A stretch of DNA of 7,475 nucleotides from Roseburia sp. (GCA_030844625.1 JAUUNJ010000120.1:1-7475); one strand, 5' to 3'. Positions 1 through 6,634 are shown, counted from the stretch's first letter. Notes: generated by a model not told the origin, from the letters alone. Numbers and translations are program-made.

Positions 1-271
1 GCAGTTGCCTATCATTAATTGCAATGTCAAAAGCAATTCCCCACTGATGCTGACTGGCATAGTCGCAGCCTCTGGCATTGGTAACCCTGTTCCCCGGAGC
101 CGTTCTTCCCTTTGCATATAATTTATCCTGATATTCCTTACTTCTGAATCCTTCTGTAATAATTAAGTAGATGCCTTGCTTTGCACATCTCTTCAAAAGA
201 AGTGTCAGTTTATAATTCAGCCAGGGATGTAACAATTTTCTGTCGACTCTGATGTCATGCTCTTTTTTCAT
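1..271 (-). CDS. M15-family peptidoglycan peptidase (CwlK/phage endolysin-like), 3' end cut off
   Basis: Probable zinc D,D- or L,D-peptidase that cuts the peptide stems of peptidoglycan. I translated 90 residues from an ATG at 269-271, preceded by a strong AGGAGG on the minus strand (about 282-287). Visible family marks are the GFRS turn at residues 41-44 (the conserved Arg is R43), a KGRTAPGN..TNARG stretch at 54-68, and the M15 zinc motif S-x-H-x-x-G-x-A-x-D as SQHQWGIAFD at residues 73-82, giving zinc ligands H75 and D82. The third ligand (a later His) lies beyond the left edge. The N-terminus is charged and polar, with no signal peptide, as in phage endolysins rather than housekeeping cell-wall enzymes. 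It is the last visible gene of the 180-aa/1053-aa operon, 63 bases after the 1053-aa stop. The family is confident; exact bond specificity and role are not. Confidence 0.85.
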   Translation of the reverse strand, partial: MKKEHDIRVDRKLLHPWLNYKLTLLLKRCAKQGIYLIITEGFRSKEYQDKLYAKGRTAPGNRVTNARGCDYASQHQWGIAFDIAINDRQL

Positions 272-334
272 TTCTGATTCCTCCTTACAATAGTCATATT
301 TCTCCAACTCTTAATATTCTGTCAACCGGTTCTC

Positions 335-3300
335 CTATAGTCTGCTCTCATATTTACCTTTACGGCTTCTGTTTCTCATTCTCTTTATGGTGTCTGTAGG
401 TAGGATACCTTCTTCTTTTTCAGCTTCTATAAAACATTCCTGTATCAATGGTTCTCTTGAAAGATTTATAAAGTCTTTTCCACTTCTGTCTACGGGAAAG
501 TTTTCATACATTTTTTCTTCTACCTGCTGTAATACTTTCCCCATATTTCCTTCCTGACCATTTATGACCTGCTCCCCACGCACTGTCTCTGTTTGCTTTT
601 GCAGTTTTTCGCAATGAAGTTCCATATCTTTTCTTTTCCGCTGCACATCCTTGATCTCTGACATTACTTTATCGTAGAACAGTCTCGCCTCATCATACTG
701 TGCAATCACCTCTTTTGTCTGTGCCAATTCTTCATCTCTGTAAACCCCCATTTTTTCACGGTATGCAACACTTCTTTTCAATCCTCCCATGGAACTTGCC
801 AATTGTGATACATCGCCCGCCTGTGCACCTGTATCCAGAACATTTTCCACACTGTCCAAAGCCTCTGCCAGTGACACATTCATTTCCTCAAACTCTGCCA
901 TTGGTGCATTAAACTCCTGCACATAAGTATTCTGCATGGATTTCATTAATGAAACACAAGAATTAAGGTTTGTTCTTGCTCCCTCTAATCTTTTACAATG
1001 CTGCTCTATTGTATAATTTTCATGCTGATATCTCTGCCAGTTACTCTTAAATGCCCCTTTCTCTATATTATCCAGATCATTCTGCATCCCCTTATTGATG
1101 TGACCAGACAACTCATCTGTCGGACTATTCTGCATATTTTTCATTCCTATGGTTTTACTTAAGCGATAAGTTTTCCCCAATGCCACAAATTCAATTTCCG
1201 CCTGAAAGTTTTTCTCACCGGCATTTGCTTTGGCTGCCAGTTTAATATAATTAATATAAAACAGGGACATTGCACCTTTTATTACTGCATTCACTGCTTT
1301 CATGACGCCCTCTCCTATTTTACCGGAGAGTTCCACTACTTTTTTTGCCACCTGTAAAGCTGCCGTTGCCACACCGATTGCTGCATAAATCCCTGCCTTT
1401 GCCACTTCATAGGCTCCAATTTCAATTCCCTTTGCAATAGCCACAAATGCCTTCTTCCACCACTTTGCTTTTTTTATGGCATTCTTACAATCTTGGATTT
1501 TTCGGTTAAAATTATTGATTTGTCCATATAATTCATTGACATGTGCCTGTGCTCTGTCTATTTCTTTTTTTGCATTATCAATTTTGGCTCTAAGTTTTTT
1601 TATTGCCCCCTCTATCTTTTCTGTTACTTTATTAAGTTTTTCTGTCAGTTTTGAAGTGTCTATTACAAGACAGAATTCAAATCCTCCTGTAGAAAAATTC
1701 TTATAGTTTACACTTATATGGAGGCTTATCTGCAGAATTGCCAGCCATACAAATCTTAAATCAATAGAGATGAGCCCTTTGCAGAAAATCACTCTTGCAT
1801 CTACACTAAATAATCCCAGTAATGAGACACTGCCATCAAGATAAAAGAAAACATCTTTTTTATTTGCAGAAAGAAAAAATACAGCACCACTCTGGTTTGG
1901 ATTTATAAACTGTGCCATTACACTGTTAGGTTTCAACGGGAGTGCATTATTTTCATTCTTGCTAAAAGTGGATGCCCCGATTTTTAAAAACTTCAAATCA
2001 ATAGACGGTATTTTTGCATAGGCAAGAATTCCCTCTTCTTCTCTCAGGGAAAAAAGCACCTCAAATTGCTTGTTAAATATGGAAATCACACCACAGACAA
2101 ATATTCCCCGCTCCACATTATAATTTCCGAAAGTCATCTCTATGGTGGAATAATAAAACTGTGCCGTCAGTTTCATTCTGTAATCTTTCCCTATGTAATA
2201 ATGTCGCATTCTTTTTAAATCTGTTACATCTACCCCTTCACCAAAGGGTGTGATTTGTGTCTGTTCCAAATCCAGTTTCAGAGAATCATTGTTCATCTTT
2301 TGATTAAACTGATCCACAATTGCAGGCAGATTCTTCTCCTTCACACTGTCCTCAGAAATTATCATATCCTGAAACGGTAATCCCATGATTTTAATAAAAT
2401 CCAATACCTCTGTTCCCGGTATATGTTTTCCCAACAGATTATCCAAAAGAATTGGTATGGAAAGATCGCTTACCGCTGCGGATAAAAGTCTTGGAACAAC
2501 GCTTCCTGCCTTAACACTGAGAATCAGTGCTCCAAAAAGTTGAATGTTTCGTATATAAAGATTGGTATACATACCGAACATCAATTCTGTTGACATCCGA
2601 ATCATCAGGCAGGTATCCCCTATGGAAAACGGACCAAAAAGGGAAACCGGTTTTTCCACATGTGCCAGAGCTTCAATAGCAAAGGCGTCTGTGCCAATTC
2701 CACAATCAACCATAAATGTAACTTCTTTTATAAATGAAAATATAAAAGACCCTTTTAATCGAAAGGATGATTTTTTTCCAAGTTCCATCAACAGGTATAA
2801 ATTTTTACTCTCCAAAAAAGAAGTCTTAAATTCCGGAATTGTAATCATGCATAAAAAATCTTTTTTCCCCACTCCAAGAAACAATTCTGTTTCCTTCAAT
2901 CCAAATAAGGTCTTTACGGCTTTTTTAAATACACTGTCACCATCCATGGAAATATGGGCATAAGTTAATAACCCACAATTTTGTATTTCTTTGGGAACGT
3001 TACTATCAAACTTTCGTCCTGTGTTTAGTTTTGGAAGAAGCCATTTTTCTCCTGTCTGTGCCAAAAATACAAATTCATCAATTCCCCAAAAGTCTGCTAC
3101 TTTTTTCAATGCTTCTACCAGTTTTGAAGTTTTGTCACCGGCATTTTCACACTTTTCCAGTTTGAAAGCAAATAAAATCGCCTTGCTTTCTTCACATACA
3201 GCCACTTTAAAATATAGATTCTGATCCTGTATTCCCAATATCAACAATTTATTTTGATAGGTCACTGTCAGCTCTTTAGGGAATTTTTCAGGAAGCAGGT

Positions 3301-3496
3301 CATTTATATAGTTTTGATAACTTCCAGACATTCCTGCATCTACTACAGATAAGGATTCAGATAATTTCTTTTCCCCCCACTGCAATGTACCGCAAAACAT
3401 AATATCGTTATTGTGTTTTCCTAACAGTAACTTTGCCGGGCATTCAAAAATCCTTCCCTCAACTGCAACGCTACTTGAAATTTTATTCATTTCCAT
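335..3496 (-). CDS. Large protein of unknown function: beta-rich N-half, coiled coil, hydrophobic Ala/Val segment, helical C-half (1053 aa)
   Basis: I do not recognise a named family. Residues 1 to about 610 look beta-rich, with many short alternating hydrophobic strands broken by glycine turns (for example around 203-300 and 440-610). Residues about 614-680 are strongly charged and heptad-like (KLTEKLNKVTEKIEGAIKKL onward), a likely coiled coil. Residues about 681-755 are rich in Ala, Val, Ile and Gly with regularly spaced Lys, which could be an amphipathic or membrane-inserting helical hairpin. A short beta stretch follows (765-785), then long helical regions (about 800-990) and a basic tail (1038-1053, rich in Arg/Lys). 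There is no signal peptide. The start ATG at 3494-3496 follows a weak purine-rich site; a second in-frame ATG two codons later is possible. It lies 27 bases downstream of the 180-aa gene, so the two are surely cotranscribed. From memory the front half recalls large bacterial/fungal proteins of the DUF6603 sort, but I cannot verify this. A pore-forming or injected-cargo role is speculation. Confidence 0.9.
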   Translation of the reverse strand: MEMNKISSSVAVEGRIFECPAKLLLGKHNNDIMFCGTLQWGEKKLSESLSVVDAGMSGSYQNYINDLLPEKFPKELTVTYQNKLLILGIQDQNLYFKVAVCEESKAILFAFKLEKCENAGDKTSKLVEALKKVADFWGIDEFVFLAQTGEKWLLPKLNTGRKFDSNVPKEIQNCGLLTYAHISMDGDSVFKKAVKTLFGLKETELFLGVGKKDFLCMITIPEFKTSFLESKNLYLLMELGKKSSFRLKGSFIFSFIKEVTFMVDCGIGTDAFAIEALAHVEKPVSLFGPFSIGDTCLMIRMSTELMFGMYTNLYIRNIQLFGALILSVKAGSVVPRLLSAAVSDLSIPILLDNLLGKHIPGTEVLDFIKIMGLPFQDMIISEDSVKEKNLPAIVDQFNQKMNNDSLKLDLEQTQITPFGEGVDVTDLKRMRHYYIGKDYRMKLTAQFYYSTIEMTFGNYNVERGIFVCGVISIFNKQFEVLFSLREEEGILAYAKIPSIDLKFLKIGASTFSKNENNALPLKPNSVMAQFINPNQSGAVFFLSANKKDVFFYLDGSVSLLGLFSVDARVIFCKGLISIDLRFVWLAILQISLHISVNYKNFSTGGFEFCLVIDTSKLTEKLNKVTEKIEGAIKKLRAKIDNAKKEIDRAQAHVNELYGQINNFNRKIQDCKNAIKKAKWWKKAFVAIAKGIEIGAYEVAKAGIYAAIGVATAALQVAKKVVELSGKIGEGVMKAVNAVIKGAMSLFYINYIKLAAKANAGEKNFQAEIEFVALGKTYRLSKTIGMKNMQNSPTDELSGHINKGMQNDLDNIEKGAFKSNWQRYQHENYTIEQHCKRLEGARTNLNSCVSLMKSMQNTYVQEFNAPMAEFEEMNVSLAEALDSVENVLDTGAQAGDVSQLASSMGGLKRSVAYREKMGVYRDEELAQTKEVIAQYDEARLFYDKVMSEIKDVQRKRKDMELHCEKLQKQTETVRGEQVINGQEGNMGKVLQQVEEKMYENFPVDRSGKDFINLSREPLIQECFIEAEKEEGILPTDTIKRMRNRSRKGKYESRL

Positions 3497-3523
3497 ACAA
3501 ATACCTGCTTCCTGATTTATCTG

Positions 3524-4066
3524 CTATTTACCTGATGATTCATTCTGTTCGATTCCGATATACTCACCGATTGTAACCAATGCCATCTTGTCAATGACTT
3601 TCTTTCTGTTTGTGTTCCAGACAGAAAAAGAAATATTGTCCACGGATACAAGCTCCCTAATGGCTGCCGGAATTACATCCTTAGAAATAATCTGAATCTG
3701 AAATGCATATTCCAACACAGATGTTTCTTTTGTTTTTTCTATGTAGAGATATGCCATCTGAAGTTTTACCATAAGTTTATTCAGTTCAAACTTATTCTGG
3801 TCTGTGCCTTTATTTTCTGACAAACTGGATAATCCCTCATTTAAATCAGCTTCCATTCCGGTTGTATCTGCATTTTCATTTACTTTATTTACCATTTTTT
3901 TGATGTCCTCAATGACTTCACCAATGGAAACTCCATTATCTGCCATCTGCTCAGACGGCATCAGCAAAATGGCATATCCATCCTCTCCTCTCTTTTCATA
4001 AGCCGCATGAAGCTGTGTTCCTATCAGGGAAAAATCAATCCCCACCAATGCATTCAAATCACTCAT
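3524..4066 (-). CDS. Protein of unknown function, first gene of the switch-controlled operon (180 aa)
   Basis: Not recognised. I chose the ATG at 4064-4066 (MSDLNALVG...) because it has AGGAGG seven bases upstream (minus strand, 4074-4079). The reading frame stays open 20 codons further, but that extension has no ribosome binding site. Residues 1-40 alternate hydrophobic and polar. About 48-62 is helical (IGEVIEDIKKMVNKV), and 63-92 is a polar, Asn/Glu/Ser-rich linker. Residues 93-150 look like a beta sheet (KLMVKLQMAYLYIEK, then LEYAFQIQII and NISFSVWNT), ending in a short helix and a polar tail. No signal peptide, membrane segment or catalytic motif is visible. Its position directly downstream of the invertible segment, and 27 bases before the 1053-aa gene, suggests a small partner such as a chaperone, adaptor or subunit of the large protein. 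That role is inference only. Confidence 0.88.
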   Translation of the reverse strand: MSDLNALVGIDFSLIGTQLHAAYEKRGEDGYAILLMPSEQMADNGVSIGEVIEDIKKMVNKVNENADTTGMEADLNEGLSSLSENKGTDQNKFELNKLMVKLQMAYLYIEKTKETSVLEYAFQIQIISKDVIPAAIRELVSVDNISFSVWNTNRKKVIDKMALVTIGEYIGIEQNESSGK

Positions 4067-4107
4067 TTTTCTACCTCCTAATTCTTTGTTGTATTTGATT
4101 GCCTTCC

Positions 4108-4128
4108 GTGTGAAATTCTTTATCACAC
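4108..4128. promoter_or_regulatory. Dyad in the leader of the 180-aa gene (GTGTGA, 9-base gap, TCACAC)
   Basis: A perfect 6-base inverted repeat with a 9-base AT-rich centre lies 38 bases upstream of the gap-free ribosome binding site side of the 180-aa start. If the predicted inverted-state promoter is used, transcription would begin near 4136, placing this dyad about 8 to 28 bases into the message. It could be a 5' mRNA hairpin or a repressor operator. The gap is 9, not the 6 of a CRP box, so I do not call it CRP. A 6-base dyad in AT-rich DNA can occur by chance. Confidence 0.35.
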
Positions 4129-4141
4129 TATGTTACATTCA

Positions 4142-4163
4142 CATAATACAATATTGTGTTAAC
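4142..4163. repeat. Recombination site A (left inverted-core site)
   Basis: The plus strand reads outer arm CATAATA (4142-4148), core CAA (4149-4151), inner arm TATTGTGTTAAC (4152-4163). The matching site at 4289-4310 has the same two arms but core TTG, the reverse complement of CAA. Read on opposite strands, the two sites share an uninterrupted 11 bases (AATATTGTATT) and 15 of 17 bases overall. That is long enough to hold a 6-8 base tyrosine-recombinase overlap region in inverted orientation. On the minus strand the outer arm reads TATTAT, a near-consensus -10 box pointing at the 180-aa gene. Confidence 0.75.
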
Positions 4164-4275
4164 TGCATTTTCTCTTAAAATCAGATATTCGGAGGTATTT
4201 CATACTTATTTTTTTATTAATCTTATCTACTTGCAATTTTCTCCTTTCCTGTTTTACGATTTCACAAATTTTTAC

Positions 4276-4304
4276 TTGACATAGTAAGCATAATATTGTA
4301 TTGT
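4276..4304 (+). promoter_or_regulatory. Sigma-A type promoter inside the invertible segment, pointing right in this orientation
   Basis: A perfect -35 TTGACA (4276-4281) is followed by exactly 17 bases and a 4-of-6 -10 box TATTGT (4299-4304). The -35 lies in the invertible interior, whereas the -10 lies in the fixed outer arm of site B. In this orientation it would transcribe antisense to the recombinase gene. After inversion the same -35 would be paired with TATTAT (5 of 6) from site A and drive the 180-aa operon, so inversion changes both direction and probable strength. Confidence 0.62.
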
Positions 4305-4310
4305 GTTAAC
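4289..4310. repeat. Recombination site B (right inverted-core site), overlapping the recombinase stop codon
   Basis: The plus strand reads inner arm CATAATA (4289-4295), core TTG (4296-4298), outer arm TATTGTGTTAAC (4299-4310). It pairs with the site at 4142-4163. The recombinase stop codon (TAA on the minus strand, 4306-4308) lies within the outer GTTAAC. Crossover at the core would therefore leave the recombinase reading frame intact in either orientation. Confidence 0.75.
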
Positions 4311-5127
4311 CTTTTATATCCAGTTTTTCTATTCTTTTCCGCTTTTCTTCAATGGATTCTGTTAAATAGATTCTTGTAGTCTCCAAATTAGAATGTCCCA
4401 GCAGATCTGCCAGTTCAAAAATATTAGAATAATGTTTCATATAAGACACAGCAAAAAAATGTCTAAAACTGTGTGGATACACCTTTTCTCTATCAATCCC
4501 CACCTTGTCTGCCATGTATTTTAATTGTTTCCATACAGCCACCCTGGTAATTGCATTTCCCTTGCTTCCCCTGAAAATAACTCCTTCAGAAATATTCTCC
4601 ATATAACAAAAGTTCTCTAATATTGAAATTAAACTTTCAGGCAGATATATTTCCCTGATTTTTCCCTTATTATTTACCTGGGCATACCCTTTGTCCAATA
4701 CAGAAACTGTAATGTATTGCAGTTCACTGATTCTTATCCCCGTCAAAGCTAAAGTTTTCATAATGGCGTAATATTTTTTTCTTCCGGTTTTTCTTGCATA
4801 GGTTAGTAACGCTCTATATTCTTTTTCGGTAATAATATTTTCGATACTCTGTCTGCACTGGCATTTTTTCATTTTTACAGTACATTGTTCCTTCTTACAA
4901 TACTTTAGGAATCTGTTTACCGATATTATATTTAAATTAATTGTATTCACCTTATACCCTTCCTCAAATAAAAGATCACGATAATCCAACACCTGTTTTT
5001 TTGTAATTCTTTGCCTTTCTATATATCTAACAAACTTTGTTGCATAAAGCTTATAAGTTTGTATCGTAGATGGCGCCAACTCCTGTTCCTCCAAATATTT
5101 TTCGTAGTTTTTTAGTTTTTGTTTCAT
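4306..5127 (-). CDS. Tyrosine recombinase (Xer/integrase family), probable inverter of the adjacent switch (273 aa)
   Basis: Site-specific DNA recombinase that cuts and rejoins strands through a covalent phosphotyrosine. Residues 1 to about 85 form the SAM-like core-binding domain (LAPSTIQTYKLYATKFVRYI). Residues about 97-270 form the catalytic domain. All active-site residues are visible: R132 in LTGIRISEL, K156 in the beta-hairpin NNKGKIREI, H219 and R222 in PHSFRHF, H245 in LLGHSNLETT, and nucleophile Y254 in RIYL. At 273 aa it is a compact, complete enzyme, shorter than phage integrases that carry an arm-binding domain, and typical of stand-alone inverters or Xer-like enzymes. The ATG at 5125-5127 follows a G-rich site (AAAGGGGGA, seven bases upstream). 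The gene ends inside site B of the putative invertible promoter, which makes that segment its obvious substrate. No clear promoter is visible between the upstream hairpin and the start. The enzyme family is certain; the substrate is inferred from context. Confidence 0.95.
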   Translation of the reverse strand: MKQKLKNYEKYLEEQELAPSTIQTYKLYATKFVRYIERQRITKKQVLDYRDLLFEEGYKVNTINLNIISVNRFLKYCKKEQCTVKMKKCQCRQSIENIITEKEYRALLTYARKTGRKKYYAIMKTLALTGIRISELQYITVSVLDKGYAQVNNKGKIREIYLPESLISILENFCYMENISEGVIFRGSKGNAITRVAVWKQLKYMADKVGIDREKVYPHSFRHFFAVSYMKHYSNIFELADLLGHSNLETTRIYLTESIEEKRKRIEKLDIKG

Positions 5128-5179
5128 AAAAAGTCCCCCTTTCCTTTTGTAAAAAATTAATTATGCATATATTTTACAA

Positions 5180-5236
5180 AAAAAGTGCAATAGTACCAAT
5201 GTCATCTAAAATGACGTTGGTACTATTGCACTTTTT
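5180..5236. terminator. Long bidirectional hairpin terminator between the MATE gene and the recombinase
   Basis: Two 26-base arms (5180-5205 and 5211-5236) pair with a single mismatch (a G-U in RNA) around the 5-base loop CTAAA. On the minus strand the stem is followed by seven T residues, so it should end the macrodomain-MATE transcript 55 bases past the MATE stop. On the plus strand a T-run also closes the stem, so it may work both ways and stop any antisense RNA arising at the invertible promoter. The stem is unusually long for a simple terminator. It could also be part of the recombinase leader. Confidence 0.8.
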
Positions 5237-5290
5237 ATATTTTTCTTTAATAATTAAATTTCCACCATTCCTGTCATTATATTTTTATTC

Positions 5291-6634
5291 TTATGATTTT
5301 GCTTTACGCCTTATCCATGCAAAACATATTACAAAAAAGATAATTCCGCATACCGTGGTAATCGGCGTTGCAAGTCCTACCAGCACCAAAGATGCATTTG
5401 GAAGCCTTGACATAAAGATGGAAACCGGAATACGAATACAGAAAGCCGAAGCAATTCCCTGTACCATAACCGGTATGCTCTTTCCACATCCATTAAAATA
5501 TCCAACACAGGAAAACAGAACACACGTTAGAATGCATTCTGCTGAATATCCTCTCAGATAATCTGCACTTTGCGCTATAACTTCCGCATCTCTTGTGAAT
5601 ATGGATGACACCAGAGTTCCACCCCAAAATCCAATCATAAAAATAACTACTCCCACACTGCATCCGGTAATCATGGCTGTAAAGAATCCCTGTTTTGCCC
5701 TTTCTTTTTTTCCTGCACCGATATTCTGTGCCACAAAAGCAGATACACTCTGCATAACAGATGACGGGATTAACATGATAAACGATACGATTTTCTGTGC
5801 TACGCCATAACCTGCCGACGGAGCCAGTCCCATATTATTAACAATTGAATTGACTACTAAAAAGGAAATCTGTACCATTGCCTCCTGTAATGCAATGGGT
5901 ACTCCCACATTTAAAATTCTCCTAAGTTCTGAACCAAATATTTTGCACTGTGCCATAGAGAATTTAAATGGAAGATTCTGTCTGCGCAGCACCAAGAGTG
6001 AAGAAAACACAGACACAAACTGTGCTGCCACAGTAGCAATAGCTGCTCCCGCCACGTCCATACCAAATACACCAATCAAAAGGAAATCTCCTATAATATT
6101 GACTACACAGGCAATTCCAACAAAAAGTAAAGGCAGATTCGCATTTCCTACACCCTTTAGTATGCCACTGATTACATTATAAGCAATAATGACTAAGATA
6201 CCTCCACCGCAAATTCGAATATAGGTAATCGTTTTTGCAACAGATGCCTCCGGGACCTGCAGAATCATTACAATATCTCCTGCCAGAATCTCTAATAAAA
6301 CAGTCAGCACAATGCCAATGATGGCAAACAAAATAATCGTTGTTCCAACTGTATCTCCGGCTTTCTTTGCTTTCTTTTCCCCTATATGCTGTCCAATGAT
6401 AACTGTTGTTCCCATAGTAAGGCTGGTAATTACAAAAGTTACCATCTGCATAAAGGAACTTCCTGTTCCTACTGCTGAAATACTGGAAGCATCTCCAAAC
6501 CATCCGACCACCAGTAAATCCACCGCACCATAAGCAGCCTGTAATATCAGTGCTCCTAACACCGGCACTGCAAACCGGATCAGAGAATTGAATACAGATC
6601 CCTCCACAAATGAAATTTCCTTTTTCTTTTTCAT
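5291..6634 (-). CDS. MATE-family multidrug/cation efflux pump (447 aa)
   Basis: Integral membrane transporter that would export drugs or metabolites in exchange for Na+ or H+. The length (447 aa) and pattern of about twelve hydrophobic helices are normal for the NorM/DinF-like MATE group. The opening FVEGSVFNSLIRFAVPVLGALILQ, with the following AVDLLVVGWFGDASSISAVGTGSSF (residues about 10-60), matches the conserved first helices of MATE proteins. The family's internal duplication is visible in the second half, where LRRILNVGVPIALQEAMVQISFLVVNSIVNNMG mirrors that opening. The ATG at 6632-6634 follows AAAGGAAAG about six bases upstream. It starts 39 bases after the stop of the macrodomain gene, so the two form one transcription unit, which ends at the hairpin at 5180-5236. 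The substrate cannot be read from sequence. Confidence 0.95.
   Translation of the reverse strand: MKKKKEISFVEGSVFNSLIRFAVPVLGALILQAAYGAVDLLVVGWFGDASSISAVGTGSSFMQMVTFVITSLTMGTTVIIGQHIGEKKAKKAGDTVGTTIILFAIIGIVLTVLLEILAGDIVMILQVPEASVAKTITYIRICGGGILVIIAYNVISGILKGVGNANLPLLFVGIACVVNIIGDFLLIGVFGMDVAGAAIATVAAQFVSVFSSLLVLRRQNLPFKFSMAQCKIFGSELRRILNVGVPIALQEAMVQISFLVVNSIVNNMGLAPSAGYGVAQKIVSFIMLIPSSVMQSVSAFVAQNIGAGKKERAKQGFFTAMITGCSVGVVIFMIGFWGGTLVSSIFTRDAEVIAQSADYLRGYSAECILTCVLFSCVGYFNGCGKSIPVMVQGIASAFCIRIPVSIFMSRLPNASLVLVGLATPITTVCGIIFFVICFAWIRRKAKS

Larger units (their letters stand above)
4142..4310. other. Putative invertible promoter segment (phase-variation switch), apparently OFF
   Basis: Two 22-base sites, identical except for reverse-complemented 3-base cores, bound a 144-base interior (4152-4295) between a tyrosine recombinase gene and a three-gene operon. 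The interior carries a consensus -35 near its right end, pointing right, away from the operon. In the present orientation the minus strand in front of site A has no -35 at 17 bases from TATTAT (the sequence there is AAAATG). Inverting on paper places TTGACA, a 17-base spacer and TATTAT in front of the operon, giving a leader of about 70 bases. This is the layout of known site-specific invertible promoters: recombinase next door, short segment, one outward promoter. I infer OFF for this copy. No gene larger than about 25 codons fits inside. Confidence 0.72.

Noticed and set aside
297..325. TTGACA on the minus strand (320-325) as an internal promoter for the M15 gene.
   Set aside because: No acceptable -10 box lies 16-18 bases downstream. 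A small AACCGGTT palindrome overlaps it, but nothing else supports a promoter.
4067..4126. A 20-codon N-terminal extension of the 180-aa gene starting at an upstream ATG (4126).
   Set aside because: The inner ATG at 4064-4066 has a strong AGGAGG at seven bases. The outer ATG has none, and it lies in the probable leader with the GTGTGA/TCACAC dyad.
4108..4128. CRP/cAMP box.
   Set aside because: The gap between TGTGA and TCACA half-sites is 9 bases larger in frame than the usual box (N9 between 6-base arms rather than N6), and CRP-cAMP control is not typical of Clostridia.
4159..4236. A 25-codon minus-strand open frame (TTG start) inside the invertible segment, with AGGAG four bases upstream and its stop in site A.
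   Set aside because: The start is a rare TTG with too short a spacing, the peptide has no recognisable features, and a frame this short is expected by chance in AT-rich DNA.
4142..4310. The same two sites read as direct repeats of an excisable or integrated mobile element (attL/attR).
   Set aside because: The only mismatches fall in the crossover core and are exact reverse complements, which blocks direct-repeat excision and favours inversion. The 144-base interior carries no gene.
5128..5179. A dedicated promoter for the recombinase.
   Set aside because: AT-rich hexamers such as CATAAT occur, but no -35 of reasonable quality sits at 16-18 bases, so I could not support a call.
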